DNA of 64,000 bases from an uncultured Pirellulales bacterium (GTDB lineage Bacteria > Planctomycetota > Planctomycetia > Pirellulales > Thermoguttaceae), in assembly GCA_938015445.1 (NCBI GenBank), contig CALLPE010000029.1, forward strand, positions 1 to 64,000. The letters run 5' to 3'. This document shows, one piece after another, positions 15,192-24,145 of the stretch. A program made the translations under genes and the position numbers. Under the pieces are notes generated by a model. It had not been told where the DNA came from, ran no database searches, and worked only from the letters and a program-made list of their open reading frames with translations. The stretch's first letter is position 1; each line of letters starts with the position of its first letter.

Positions 15192-17537
15192 TTATCCTGG
15201 CCCAGCACCCCCTTCAAGTGACCTTTGATAGAGCCGGTAGAGTTTGTAGCGGCGGGCGCCGACGGCCTCTAGAACCCTGTTGATCTCGTAATTATCTTCC
15301 AGAGTCCAGCTCAGCTCGCCTTCGGAAAGCCCCAGTATTCGCTTGCCGAACTCCAGCGTGTGGTAGATGAGCAGTTCCGCCACACCGCGGCGGCGATAGC
15401 CAGGCAGGATAGCAAGTCCCACCACCCGGGCGGCCTTGACGCGACGCAAACGCCAAACCAGGCGCAGCAGGTTTATGGGAAGCCCAAAACGAAACAGCCG
15501 CCCGTTTAAAGGACGGATGGCCTCGTTGATGTCCGGCACGGTCAAGGCGAATCCGACGGTTTGTCCTTCGATCTGGGCAAGTAGGACCTGTTCGGGCACA
15601 GCGATACGGGAGAACTGCTTGGCCAAGTAGTGGAACTCAGCGTCGGTCAAGGGGACGAATCCCCAGCGCTCTTCCATTGCCCCGTTGTACACCGTCCGGC
15701 AGCGTTGGACGTCGGCCTCGAATTGCCGCACATCGAAAGGACGAATAACCACTTTGCCGCGCTGGCAGATGCGTTGCACCTTTTCCCGCCACCGGTTGAG
15801 CAAGTCTTTGGAATCGGCAAACCACCAAGCATACAAGTCCTTGACCTTGCGCAAACCCCAGGATTCAAGCAGGCGGGCGTAGTAGATGGGATGATGGTTC
15901 ATCATTGTCCTGGGCGGATAATCGAAGCCTTCGATCAGCAGACCGCAGGGGTAATTCATCGAGTAGTCAATCGGCCCATGCATCGCTTCCCGACCCCGGC
16001 GCCGAAGCCAATTTGCAGCCGCATCCAGCAAGGCGTGCGCAGCCGGCTGATCGTCGAAGCACTCGAACATCCCGAAGCAACCCAGATTGCTGCCGTGGTG
16101 CTCGTTATATAGTGGGTCGTCGCTGGCCAGAATACGTCCGACTGGCGTGTCGTCGCGCAAGGCCAGGAACTGCACGGCCTGGCCATGTTGATAGAACGGG
16201 TGTTTACGACGGTCCAGGAAGTTGCGCATCTCTGCCAGCAGCGGGGGAACCCAGTTGGGGTCATTCGCATAAATCTTCCACGGCAGGCGGAGGAACTGCT
16301 CGCGCTGTGCCCTGCTGGAAACCTCAACGACGCGCAGCTCGCCAGAGATCTGCGGCCGGCGAAACACCAACTTGCGTAGGCGGATTCCTTCGGCGCCCGG
16401 CGCGGCGGAAGGCTCTTCGTCCAGATCGTAAACGCGGTAGGTCTTGGTGATCTTGGCTCCTCCCTTCTTCAGGCTGCCGTAAGAAAGGGCGTTGGATTCC
16501 AGCACCCAGGAGAACTCGGCCTCTTCCAGTCCCCATTTGTCGGCCAACGGCGCCAGGGCGTACATCAGGGCTAGTCCCACCCCCTGCAACTGGTATTCGG
16601 GCAGAACATTAGTGCTAAGGATACGTACACGCTTGATACGCTTTTTGCCGACTAGCAAGCGCAGGAACCCAAAGGGGAACAGACGCCCGTCGATACGCCG
16701 GATGCGCGGATTGTAATCCGGCATGCCGAAGGCCGCCCCGATCAACTGCCCGTTCAGCTCCGCTCCCACGGCCAGTTCGGGCACGATGAGGAATTGCAAT
16801 CCACGCGCCACGTGCTTCACTTCAGCCTCGGACAAAGGCACAAAACCCCAGGTGTTGGTCAGCGAGCGGTTGTAGATCGACATGAACGCATAAACGTCTT
16901 CTTTGAACCGCTTGCGGTCCAGCGCGCGGAGCTTAATGCCCAGATGTTCTATGACCTTCTCTGCTATGGGGGCCAACCGGTCCCGAATCGCCGGCAGCAT
17001 ATCGCGATGCCCCCAGAAGGCGAACAGGTCTTGGGCCTTGCGGAAGCCGTAATTTTCCAGCAGTTTTTGATAATACGGCGGGTTATAGGTCATCATGAAC
17101 ATCGGCGGCGTATCGAAGCCGTCGATGAGTAGCCCCACTTCGTAGTTCATCGACGGGTTGGTCGGGCCGCGGAGCCGGTAGATCCCCTGCTCGGCCAGCC
17201 AGATGCGCACGGCGTCTAACAGGGCGTTGGCGACTTGCTGGTCGTCGACCGATTCAAAAAAACCGAAGAAGCCCCGCCGCTCTTCATACCTCTCGTTGTG
17301 GCCGCGGTTGAGGATTGCAGTGATCCGCCCGCATACTTGGCCGTCGCGGACAGCCAGAAATGACTGGGAGGTGTTTCGCTGGTAAAAAGGATGGGCAGCG
17401 AACCCGACCAGTTCCTTCTGGGTCATCCGCAAGGGAGGAATCCAGTTGGGGTCATCACGATAATGCTTCCAAGGAAACTCCAAGAACAGTTTTTTTTCGC
17501 CTCGGGTCCTTACAGGAACGATCGCCACATCCGACAT
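15192..17537 (-). CDS. Tandemly duplicated GNAT-like acyltransferase protein
   Basis: The 781-aa protein consists of two homologous halves of about 380 residues. Each half has, in order: F(P/L)WKHY/KIYxxDPNWVPPL, HPFYQ, FLAVRDG/FLALRDD, GFFGFFES/GCFGMFEC, RGPTNPSMNYEVGLLIDGFD/HGPIDYSMNYPCGLLIEGFDYPP, YYxxLLExxGxRKxxDLxAxW, a GNAT-like core (LPEYQLQGVGLALMYAL / LPGYRRRGVAELLIYHT, like the acetyl-CoA loop), and a final YRVYDL/YKLYRLYQ. The fold suggests N-acyltransferase activity; the substrate is unknown. No signal peptide is present. The ATG at 17537 has GGAGG eight bases upstream and was preferred over the longer frame to 17606. The gene is monocistronic. Confidence 0.8.
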   Translation of the reverse strand: MSDVAIVPVRTRGEKKLFLEFPWKHYRDDPNWIPPLRMTQKELVGFAAHPFYQRNTSQSFLAVRDGQVCGRITAILNRGHNERYEERRGFFGFFESVDDQQVANALLDAVRIWLAEQGIYRLRGPTNPSMNYEVGLLIDGFDTPPMFMMTYNPPYYQKLLENYGFRKAQDLFAFWGHRDMLPAIRDRLAPIAEKVIEHLGIKLRALDRKRFKEDVYAFMSIYNRSLTNTWGFVPLSEAEVKHVARGLQFLIVPELAVGAELNGQLIGAAFGMPDYNPRIRRIDGRLFPFGFLRLLVGKKRIKRVRILSTNVLPEYQLQGVGLALMYALAPLADKWGLEEAEFSWVLESNALSYGSLKKGGAKITKTYRVYDLDEEPSAAPGAEGIRLRKLVFRRPQISGELRVVEVSSRAQREQFLRLPWKIYANDPNWVPPLLAEMRNFLDRRKHPFYQHGQAVQFLALRDDTPVGRILASDDPLYNEHHGSNLGCFGMFECFDDQPAAHALLDAAANWLRRRGREAMHGPIDYSMNYPCGLLIEGFDYPPRTMMNHHPIYYARLLESWGLRKVKDLYAWWFADSKDLLNRWREKVQRICQRGKVVIRPFDVRQFEADVQRCRTVYNGAMEERWGFVPLTDAEFHYLAKQFSRIAVPEQVLLAQIEGQTVGFALTVPDINEAIRPLNGRLFRFGLPINLLRLVWRLRRVKAARVVGLAILPGYRRRGVAELLIYHTLEFGKRILGLSEGELSWTLEDNYEINRVLEAVGARRYKLYRLYQRSLEGGAGPG

Positions 17538-17922
17538 GCCGCGGTCCTCCGGACCTTTCCGTTGCGATGCACAAAAGGGGGATTCTATCGGCCCAACATG
17601 TCTCACACAAGGCGGCGCGGGTCAGCGTCCTCCCGCCCCGCTCGGCTCCCCAGCCGGCAACGCAACCGGCTCGGTCCGCGCTGCCGCCGCGCTGGCCAGC
17701 AGGTCGCTTGGCGGCAAGATTTTGAGTGCTGCTTCTGGCCGAGTAGCACCGCTGTGGCAAAACCGTATCCCAACGGCCAAGATGCCAGTTGAGCGTTAGG
17801 GGGCAGGAGGAAATAGGAATGAAATAGGAAAACAGAGGATTTCGGGCCCAAGAAACGAACAACGGACAACCGCCGGCCAAGAAATAGCTCACGGCGAGGT
17901 TGTCCGCGCGGGAAGGACAAAC
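17538..17922. other. Intergenic region, no gene seen
   Basis: Between csrA (second copy) and the duplicated acyltransferase gene, both on the minus strand. Open frames overlap here but none has family features. Confidence 0.45.
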
Positions 17923-18147
17923 CTACGAACTACTGCTGCCGGTGCTTTCGGGTTTGACAGGCGATTTGGCACCCGATGCCATTTGGCTGCGTTGGATCGC
18001 CTCGAAGACCTCGCGGCGATGTACCGGGATCTCCTTGGGTGCCTCCACACCTAGCCGTACCTTATCGCCTCGGATCTCCACCACCACGATCGTAATGTCA
18101 TCGTTGATGACAATACTCTCGTTCTTCTTACGGGACAGGACGAGCAT
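17923..18147 (-). CDS. csrA: Carbon storage regulator CsrA (second copy)
   Basis: Canonical 74-aa CsrA: MLVLSRKKNESIVINDDITI, VVVEIRGDKVRLGVEAPKEIPVHRREVFEAIQ, then a short Ser-rich tail. The key RNA-binding residues, Leu4 and Arg44 (VHRREV), are in place, so this copy is closer to the well-studied type than the one at 10902. AAGGA lies seven bases before the ATG at 18147; a longer frame to 18183 has no support. A TTGACA-N16-TATTGT promoter (18240-18267) gives a leader of about 86 nt. It is probably a single-gene transcript. Confidence 0.95.
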   Translation of the reverse strand: MLVLSRKKNESIVINDDITIVVVEIRGDKVRLGVEAPKEIPVHRREVFEAIQRSQMASGAKSPVKPESTGSSSS

Positions 18148-18239
18148 CGTACGTTCCTTCGCGTTGTTGGGGCCTTGTGCCACGGCACCTGCGCAACCAC
18201 CAGCAATATGCCTGACGAAGGCACTTCCCCTTACACTTT

Positions 18240-18267
18240 ACAATACGTCCGCTTTAGCCAATGTCAA
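18240..18267 (-). promoter_or_regulatory. csrA: Promoter of the second csrA
   Basis: On the minus strand TTGACA (18267-18262) and TATTGT (18245-18240) are spaced by 16 bases, ten of twelve consensus positions. The start would be near 18233, about 86 bases before the csrA ATG. Confidence 0.65.
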
Positions 18268-18741
18268 GCAAAATACGCCACTTAATGGCGACGATATTGT
18301 GTTGGGCTTACCATGCCCCCAAAAAGTTCGCCAAAGCTCGTATAACGCCACCTCGTTCCCGACGCGCCTAAAAGTGGCAGCGCATTCAGCGCAACTCGTT
18401 GCTAGCACAACATTTACAACGTGGACTTGTGGCGCGTCTCGACTTCTTGCCCCATACGGCGCGCTCCTTTCGTACCGCCCACTGTTTAGGGATTAGCCCA
18501 AGCGAACCCGTTGCCAAATAATCGGCCGTTTGACCTTACGGCGCCGGTGGAGCCGGTACCACCAATTGCTTGGTCACACTGCTGCACACTGATGCAGCAC
18601 CGGCCAGCGCCCAAGACCTACGTGCCCGGCAAACAGCTCGGCATCCCCGCCGAGGAGCTGGTTGCGCTGTTGGCTAGGGAACCCAGTGGTGCCGGGGTGG
18701 CGACGGCAGCCAGATGTGCTGGGGAAACCTCGGCTGCCGAG

Positions 18742-18816
18742 GTTGAGCCGACGGACGTTGAGCCGACTGAGGTGGTACCGACCAGAGTGCTGTCCACTAC
18801 AGTGGTGCCGACTAGG
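18742..18816. repeat. Degenerate 15-bp tandem repeat, about five units
   Basis: Successive 15-bp units read gttgagccgacggac, gttgagccgactgag, gtggtaccgaccaga, gtgctgtccactaca, gtggtgccgactagg. They diverge from left to right. A further duplication (gactagggatgcgcggtaat at 18810 and again, with one change, at 18833) follows and runs into the stop of the GH28 gene. Confidence 0.75.
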
Positions 18817-18834
18817 GATGCGCGGTAATCTCGA

Positions 18835-20568
18835 CTAGGGATGCACGGTAATCCCAACGGTCGCCTGAGCGCAGCGAATCGTGTGCTCGCCAGGCCCGGG
18901 CGCCGTCAGTCCGGAAAGCACTACTTCCCGACGCTGTCCGGCTGCCAGCCATACCCAAAACGTCTTCCTCTGCTCGCCGATATTGACCTCGAGCTTCCCC
19001 AGTGCGGCCTCCGGCCCATTTTGCACCACAGCCGTCAGGGCCAACGGTTTGCCGGCCCGAATAGCTTCGCTCGTCTGGTCTGCGTGACAGCGCAACTGTT
19101 CGACTTGCGGCGAGACGATCCGCAACCTGCTCTTGCTCAGCTCCACTTGCGAGACGTCGTCCAGCACTAACAGGTCGCTTCCCTCGGGTGGATCAGGGAA
19201 CTTCCATGGGCCAAGTTCCAGGCGCCGCACACCGTGGGCGATAAGCATCGGACGAGCATCGGGCTTGATGGTCTCAAGCTCGACATTCTCTAGCCGGAGC
19301 ACATTGACGTTCCGCAAATAGAATCCCCAGGCCGGCAGCGGCCGGGCGTCGACCCCCGGTGCTTTGACAGGGGTACGGGCTTGCTCTGCCGTGCCCCCGC
19401 CATGGTACTGGATGGTTACGTTGCGGAAGTTGACTTCGCCGAACGGTTCCTCGGCCCAACTTTCGACCGAGGAAGCCGCCCGATACACGCCCGTGGCCCT
19501 CACATTGCTGACTTCGATCTTTGCGGCGGTGTTTCCCGGCTTGAGCACGAAGTGGAACGGCGTGGCGACGTTCTCCATCGTCAGATTCTTCAGCGTCACT
19601 TCATCCAGGTGTCCTTCGGTGCGGTCCCACGCGCCTGGCTGGAGATTCAACCCGGCCAACGTACTGTGCCGTTTGGAAGTGCGATGGGGATGCAGTCCCG
19701 GCCCCCACAGCCTACAGTTGTCGATGGTCAGCTTTCTGGCCGGGCCGATCAACCGTATGCAATTGCACGAAGAGTTGAGGCTGCATCCGGTGATGGTCAC
19801 GTTTTCCCAGTACCGCCCGGCGATGCAATCGTCGCCAGTGGCCATCTGGCAGTCGCTGATAGTTACGTTGCGACAAGGGCGCTGCTTCCAGCCGCGGAAA
19901 TGCACGCCGTCCCAGCCGCCAGCGATCTTCACTCGGCGGATGATTACGTCGTCGGTGCACTCGAACAAAATAGCGTAATTGGCCGAATCGACGATCAGCA
20001 GGTCCTCGATGGTCACGTGGCGGCAATTGCCCAGCAGGATGGTATGCGGCCCGCGCATCCGTTCTTCGCCTTTGGGATCGAAGACCTTGTTGCCGTCAAT
20101 GACGCCCGGTCCAACAATGGCTACATTCTCCACTGCGTCGGCCAGCACTAATGCTCGATGCCAGCGGGTCCACTTGGCTTCGGGCATTTGGGGTGGCGGC
20201 TGGAAGTGCTGATAGGCGTCCAGATCGTCGGTGCCCACCAGCCTGGCGCCTTCGGCCAGTTGGAGCGTGACGTTGCTTTTCAGGTGTACCGTGCCGGACA
20301 AATACTTTCCGGGAGGCAAAAGCACTGTTCCACCCCCGGCCGCCGCACAAGCGTCAATCGCCTTGTTGATGGCTGCCGTATCTAGCGTCTTGCCGTCGCC
20401 AGCAGCACCGAAGTCCCTGACGCAAAAAACACGCGCCGCGCCCGCCGGTGTGCTGTCATCGTCGCCGTGAAGCATTGCAGCTTGAAACATCACTGCCAGT
20501 CCGATACCGGCCACACAGGTTGCCCGCGCCATTGCGAGCCGTACAGCCATCCTGCCGATAAGCGACAT
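18835..20568 (-). CDS. Exported glycoside hydrolase family 28 (polygalacturonase-like) protein
   Basis: Predicted pectin-degrading beta-helix enzyme, 577 aa, exported. A signal peptide (about 1-33) is followed by the pectate-lyase-superfamily opening FCVRDFGAAGDGKTLDTAAINKAI. The GH28 catalytic region includes GGWDGVHFRGW and TGDDCIAG, with the Asp pair and single Asp expected for inverting hydrolysis, and NCIRLIG further on. The C-terminal third is a strand-rich accessory domain. I used the ATG at 20568, just after a purine-rich AAGGGCAGGG; the frame is open to 20616. It stands alone and its stop lies inside a 21-bp direct repeat. Substrate specificity within GH28 cannot be read. Confidence 0.85.
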   Translation of the reverse strand: MSLIGRMAVRLAMARATCVAGIGLAVMFQAAMLHGDDDSTPAGAARVFCVRDFGAAGDGKTLDTAAINKAIDACAAAGGGTVLLPPGKYLSGTVHLKSNVTLQLAEGARLVGTDDLDAYQHFQPPPQMPEAKWTRWHRALVLADAVENVAIVGPGVIDGNKVFDPKGEERMRGPHTILLGNCRHVTIEDLLIVDSANYAILFECTDDVIIRRVKIAGGWDGVHFRGWKQRPCRNVTISDCQMATGDDCIAGRYWENVTITGCSLNSSCNCIRLIGPARKLTIDNCRLWGPGLHPHRTSKRHSTLAGLNLQPGAWDRTEGHLDEVTLKNLTMENVATPFHFVLKPGNTAAKIEVSNVRATGVYRAASSVESWAEEPFGEVNFRNVTIQYHGGGTAEQARTPVKAPGVDARPLPAWGFYLRNVNVLRLENVELETIKPDARPMLIAHGVRRLELGPWKFPDPPEGSDLLVLDDVSQVELSKSRLRIVSPQVEQLRCHADQTSEAIRAGKPLALTAVVQNGPEAALGKLEVNIGEQRKTFWVWLAAGQRREVVLSGLTAPGPGEHTIRCAQATVGITVHP

Positions 20569-20803
20569 TTCCCTGCCCTTTCCAGGCAAAAGCCCACACC
20601 CACCCAGTATTGGCAAGCGGCTCGTCGCTGGCCGTCTGCCGGATCATGCGATTCGGCCAACCGGACATGGCCCCGGATCCTGCCAGTATGGCACTGGCGC
20701 GGTGCACGCAAAGTTGTCGCCGGGCCAACATTTATCCCTGTCGCTTGGCTGGTGTAAATACCCGCTGTTTAGCCGCTCTACAGGCTTGCCGCTTGGCCAA
20801 CGT

Positions 20804-21148
20804 TCAGCCCGGCGGCCAAGAGAACTTCCGCCCAGCTAGCATGTGAAAGTGCAAATGCATGACTTCCTGACCGGCATCGGGTCCGCAGTTGGTGACCACC
20901 CGATAGCCGCCACCCAGGCCAAGCTGCTCGGCAATCTTTCGCATCGCCACAAACAGATGCCCGACGATCGCCTCGTCGGCTGGGCTGACCTGGTTGGCCG
21001 AGGGAATCTCCTTTTTAGGGATGACGATCAAGTGGGTGGGCGCAGCAGGCTTAATATCCTCGAAAGCCATGCACAGCTCGTCTTCGTAAACGATTTTGGC
21101 GGGTATTTCGCGATCGATGATCCGTTTAAAAACCGTCTTCTCCGTCAT
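20804..21148 (-). CDS. HIT (histidine triad) family nucleotide hydrolase, HinT-like
   Basis: HinT-type proteins hydrolyse nucleoside phosphoramidates and acyl-adenylates. The 114-aa protein is of usual length, starts TVFKRIIDREIPAKIVYEDE, has PTHLIVIPKKEI and NCGPDAGQEVMHLHFHMLAGR, with the histidine triad HLHFH carrying the catalytic nucleophile. GGAGC lies seven bases before the ATG. The ATG overlaps the stop of the preceding Trm112-like gene by four bases, so the two are translationally coupled. Cytosolic. Confidence 0.95.
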   Translation of the reverse strand: MTEKTVFKRIIDREIPAKIVYEDELCMAFEDIKPAAPTHLIVIPKKEIPSANQVSPADEAIVGHLFVAMRKIAEQLGLGGGYRVVTNCGPDAGQEVMHLHFHMLAGRKFSWPPG

Positions 21149-21402
21149 GACAGTTGCTCCAGGGGTATGGCTTCCTCGATCAACATCACCGGTATGTCGT
21201 CGATGATCGGATATAGTAAAGTGCCGTCCTGGCGGATTAATCCGCCTTGAATCGCATGTTCTACGTTTCGGCCGGCTCGATTCTTCAATCTGCCTTCTCG
21301 GATCGCCTGGTTGATCCGTTCCACCAACGCCGGTTCGGCCTCGTGCAACGGCGTATGATTTTCCGGACAGACCAACAGTTCCAGCAGTTGCTTGTCGATC
21401 AT
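21145..21402 (-). CDS. Trm112-like (UPF0434) small protein
   Basis: The 85-aa protein has the family opening MIDKQLLELLVCPENHTPL and the ending GLIRQDGTLLYPIIDDIPVMLIEEAI. Trm112 in eukaryotes and archaea activates methyltransferases; the bacterial short family has no settled role. Only one cysteine of the typical CP motif is seen (LVCPENH), so zinc binding is doubtful. GGGAG lies eight bases before the ATG at 21402; the frame reaches 21438 without support. It is first of a two-gene operon with the HIT protein. Confidence 0.88.
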   Translation of the reverse strand: MIDKQLLELLVCPENHTPLHEAEPALVERINQAIREGRLKNRAGRNVEHAIQGGLIRQDGTLLYPIIDDIPVMLIEEAIPLEQLS

Positions 21403-21907
21403 CTGCTGTGCTCCCGGTGCCGAAATTACCAGCCGCACGTTATCGGCTCGTATTCCACCAGCGCAAGCTCTGCGCCGCTTTCGATTGCATGCTCGACGGC
21501 CAATTGTACCAAACCGATGCAGACTGAAGCACCACCAGGAGACACCGATTGTGCCAATAGCACCCCGGTGTGCCGATAGCGTCGGGTTGCGTCCACCCCA
21601 TCCAGCAGTGCCGATACTTTCCCGCAGCCCCGATACCGTTCAGCAGTGCCAAAACCATTAAGTCGTTCTTATACCGTCCGGCCGTGACAATAGCGTACTG
21701 TCGAGCCGAGACCACCGTGCTTGCGCTGCGGAGACGGCAAACCAGGGAACTTCAGGGCCGAGAGCAGCCTGGAAAAGCGCACGACACCCGCGCAGCTCTT
21801 CAAGCGCAGTGTGTTGACCAGGCGCCGTCGGCACTGCCCTTTCCCCGCTAGCACTGGCCGCGGAGCGCTCGCGACGGAGCGCTGGCAACGGGGTGGGAAG
21901 CGGGCGG
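21403..21907. other. Intergenic region with degenerate repeats
   Basis: Around 21551-21655 the phrase gtgccaatag / gtgccgatag / gtgccgatac / gtgccaaaac recurs about every 20-40 bases, with cagcagtgccgata twice in similar form. No gene or RNA was recognised. Confidence 0.5.
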
Positions 21908-22123
21908 CTAAGTCCAGCACACCTCCAGCTCGTTGGCGATCTCCCGAACGCCTTCCACTTTGCGCAGGGCCTCTTGGGCCATCTGCTTTTGGAAGTAGCT
22001 GTTGACCACCCCTTTGATCACCACCCGACCGTCACGCGCCTCGAATCGCAAGTTCCGGCGGGAAACATAGGGGTTGCGTTCCAGCGCCACAGAAACACGG
22101 TCGTCAAGAGGCACTTCGCTCAT
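21908..22123 (-). CDS. BON-domain protein
   Basis: A 71-aa protein made of a single BON domain (bacterial OsmY and nodulation): DDRVSVALERNPYVSRRNLRFEARDG, VVIKGVVNSYFQKQMAQEAL, RKVEGVREIANELEV. BON domains bind membranes or phospholipids and usually occur in exported proteins, but no signal peptide is seen with the ATG at 22123. The frame stays open to 22336, and that extension includes a hydrophobic stretch (FFDVLPVLYLLWVPV) that could be a signal anchor, so a longer product is possible. The SD before 22123 is weak. No operon partner is evident. Confidence 0.72.
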   Translation of the reverse strand: MSEVPLDDRVSVALERNPYVSRRNLRFEARDGRVVIKGVVNSYFQKQMAQEALRKVEGVREIANELEVCWT

Positions 22124-22669
22124 GACCGGCACCCAAAGCAAGTACAACACGGGCAGGACATCGAAAAAACTCCGGAAGAAAATGGGCCTGGGAAGGTGGG
22201 AAGGCTTCGCTCGCCCCTCGGGCGCCTGCACGACCAACCGCCGTGTCCTGAGGTGGGTCTTCCCCTGTGTCGGCCGAGCCGGCAGCGTCTTCGGGGCGAT
22301 TTGCGCCCCGATGGCAACGCGACACACACGAAGCATCTCGGCATCAGACGCCGCTGGCGGCTCTCAGCGGAGCACTGCCACTGGCCCTATCGACAGCCAG
22401 AGAAAGGCTCGCGCAGCCAATCCACCAAAAAAACATAGAACAAGAATCGGCTGCTGAGCGGAGAATCGAGAAAATTAACGGCGAACCGGACAAGGTTGTC
22501 GGCGAGCTTTGCCGATCGATAAAGCAGCAAAAAAGACAGCCTGCTCAGACAAAAACACATCGTTGGTGTGCCGTCTAGCAGGCCCGCTGAGACCGCCTAT
22601 AGCCGACCGCGATCAACCACATTGCTTGTTGTCGGCAATCCGGCTGGCTGGCTAACGATTTGTTGCAAA
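22124..22669. other. Intergenic region, no gene seen
   Basis: Several frames overlap here without family resemblance. The part up to 22336 could encode an N-terminal extension of the BON protein. Nothing else was recognised before the tRNA. Confidence 0.45.
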
Positions 22670-22752
22670 TACCGGAGGTGGGAGTTGAACCCACACGACC
22701 CGAAGGTCACTGGATTTTGAGTCCAGCGCGTCTGCCATTCCGCCACTCCGGC
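22670..22752 (-). tRNA. tRNA-Leu (anticodon CAA)
   Basis: A class II tRNA of 83 nt on the minus strand. The acceptor stem pairs GCCGGAG with CTCCGGT, and the discriminator is A. The anticodon arm is CTGGA-CTCAAAA-TCCAG with anticodon CAA, reading TTG. The variable arm is extended (TGACCTTCGGGTCG), as in leucine tRNAs. The T arm contains GGTTCAACTCC. CCA is not encoded. A near-consensus promoter lies just upstream. Confidence 0.95.
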
Positions 22753-22787
22753 GATTGGGGTGGATATGCATCAGCCGCCTTGCAGCG

Positions 22788-22816
22788 ATTCTAGCTCTTG
22801 CCAAACAACTTGACAA
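22788..22816 (-). promoter_or_regulatory. Promoter of tRNA-Leu
   Basis: On the minus strand TTGTCA (22816-22811) and TAGAAT (22793-22788) are 17 bases apart, ten of twelve consensus positions. Initiation near 22781 gives a 5' leader of about 28 nt before the mature tRNA. Confidence 0.75.
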
Positions 22817-23072
22817 GACGCCGTGGCACTCCATCGCTACAACACGAGCGGCTCGGCCTCAGACAGTAGTCGCATTGCGTGCAAACGGCTGGGGTAGGGA
22901 CGCTGCCGCTGGTTCTATTCGACACTACCGGCAGGTGCGCCCCGCTTGGCCCTACCGCTCGCGCAACCACCGGATCGGGCCGTCCACGGCGGTGTCATCT
23001 TCGCCCTGCTTTGCCCCACGACGCACCGGGTTTAGCTACCGGAGGGGTTAAGCCGGGATTCGCTTCTCATAC

Positions 23073-23116
23073 AATGGCCTGTTTGGCATACTTGAATGGC
23101 CTGTTTGGCATACTTG
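23073..23116. repeat. Perfect 22-bp tandem duplication
   Basis: The block beginning aatggcctgtttggcatact occurs twice in direct succession (23073-23094 and 23095-23116) with no mismatch, suggesting a recent duplication. Confidence 0.9.
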
Positions 23117-23307
23117 GTACGATGGCGCGGACGATAGACCGCATATTTCAGATGAATGGGCCGCGCTGAAGCTCGTGCACGCCTATCGAGCCGGTACAAT
23201 CTCATGGAAGTCCACAAGAGTTTCTGGCAATTCACGAAAGTTCATAGCAGTTAGTGCGATTTGAGAGGTGCTAATCGGGCAGTTGCAAGAGGTTTGTAGG
23301 AGCAGCA

Positions 23308-23817
23308 ATGGGTGAAATGCGATCCACAACAATACCGGTTCTCATTGCGTGGGGGTCAGCCTGGCTGGGCGTGGTGTTGGTGATTGGATGCGCCAAGCCG
23401 GAGCCAACGCAGCCGAAAAAAACTCCCAAGCAACTCCCACCGGCTGTAAAAGCTGCGATGGAACGCGGCGACAAGGCACTGAGTAACAACGACCGAAAAG
23501 CCGCCATCGCTGCCTACAGCGAAGCGATCAAGCTCGACGGGAATCTGAAGCGGGCTTACGTCAACCGCGGAGTGGCTTACAACGAGCTAGGCGAGCTGCA
23601 AAAAGCCTTGGCCGACTTCACAAAAGCTATCGAACTCGACCCGACAGACAGCTATCCTTACGAACAGCGCGCACAGGTGTATCGCAAGCTGGGCGAGGTC
23701 GCCAAGGCCGACGCCGACAAAGAAAAAGCCTTTCAACTGCGCGAAAAGCGGCGCGATCAAATCCGCGAAGACAAGAAAAAGTGGATGGAATCGAAAAGCA
23801 AGAGCAAAAAGACGTGA
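23308..23817 (+). CDS. TPR-repeat lipoprotein
   Basis: A 169-aa membrane-anchored protein. The N-terminus has a signal segment (IPVLIAWGSAWLGVVLVIGC) ending in the lipobox VIGC, so Cys27 or nearby should be lipidated. A proline/lysine-rich linker is followed by about three tetratricopeptide repeats (ERGDKALSNNDRKAAIAAYSEAIKLD, AYVNRGVAYNELGELQKALADFTKAIELD, YPYEQRAQVYRKLGEVAKADADKEKAF) and a highly charged Lys-rich tail. GGAG lies five bases before the ATG. A likely protein-interaction scaffold in the periplasm; the partner is unknown. It stands alone on its strand, convergent to the larger TPR gene. Confidence 0.85.
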   Translation: MGEMRSTTIPVLIAWGSAWLGVVLVIGCAKPEPTQPKKTPKQLPPAVKAAMERGDKALSNNDRKAAIAAYSEAIKLDGNLKRAYVNRGVAYNELGELQKALADFTKAIELDPTDSYPYEQRAQVYRKLGEVAKADADKEKAFQLREKRRDQIREDKKKWMESKSKSKKT

Positions 23818-24145
23818 GCTGTACGGGCGATTGGCCCTCACCGTGCAGCCGACTTACTGACAAGCAGCAGACTTACCACGAAGGCACGAAGACACAGTAC
23901 AAAGACACAGACAGTTATGGGAAAACCACGGCCGGCCTGGCTGCGGGGGCTTGGGGAATCGTGGCATGCCAGCGAGGCTTCGCGGTGAGTATTATCCCCT
24001 TTCTGGCGGAGAACCGATCCTCGCGCGAATAGCTCATTAGAACTTTTTTCGCCAAAAGCCCCGATGCTCTCTTGGCCGCATCGCCTCGCGCTGTCGGCCA
24101 AGCTTTGCGTTTAAGCGACAGTTCGATATCCATCGCGGCGCGGCT
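23818..24145. other. Convergent gap between two TPR genes
   Basis: No gene, RNA or clear terminator with a T-run was seen. The frames present continue from the antisense of neighbouring genes. Confidence 0.45.

Larger units (their letters stand above)
18148..18834. other. Intergenic region with csrA promoter and 15-bp tandem repeats
   Basis: Holds the csrA promoter (18240-18267), a degenerate 15-bp tandem array (18742-18816) and a 21-bp duplicated block at 18810-18853. The open frames at 18511-18857 on both strands exist because of the in-frame 15-bp repeats and are probably not genes. Confidence 0.55.
22753..23307. other. Intergenic region with tRNA promoter and a 22-bp duplication
   Basis: Beyond the tRNA-Leu promoter and the perfect duplication at 23073-23116, the stretch 23190-23250 shows loosely repeated gaaagttca-like phrases. 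No gene was recognised. Confidence 0.5.

Noticed and set aside
18511-18828. 105-aa open frame with VEPTD-like repeats
   Set aside because: The opposite strand is open too, the frame follows a 15-bp tandem repeat, and no ribosome-binding site is present.
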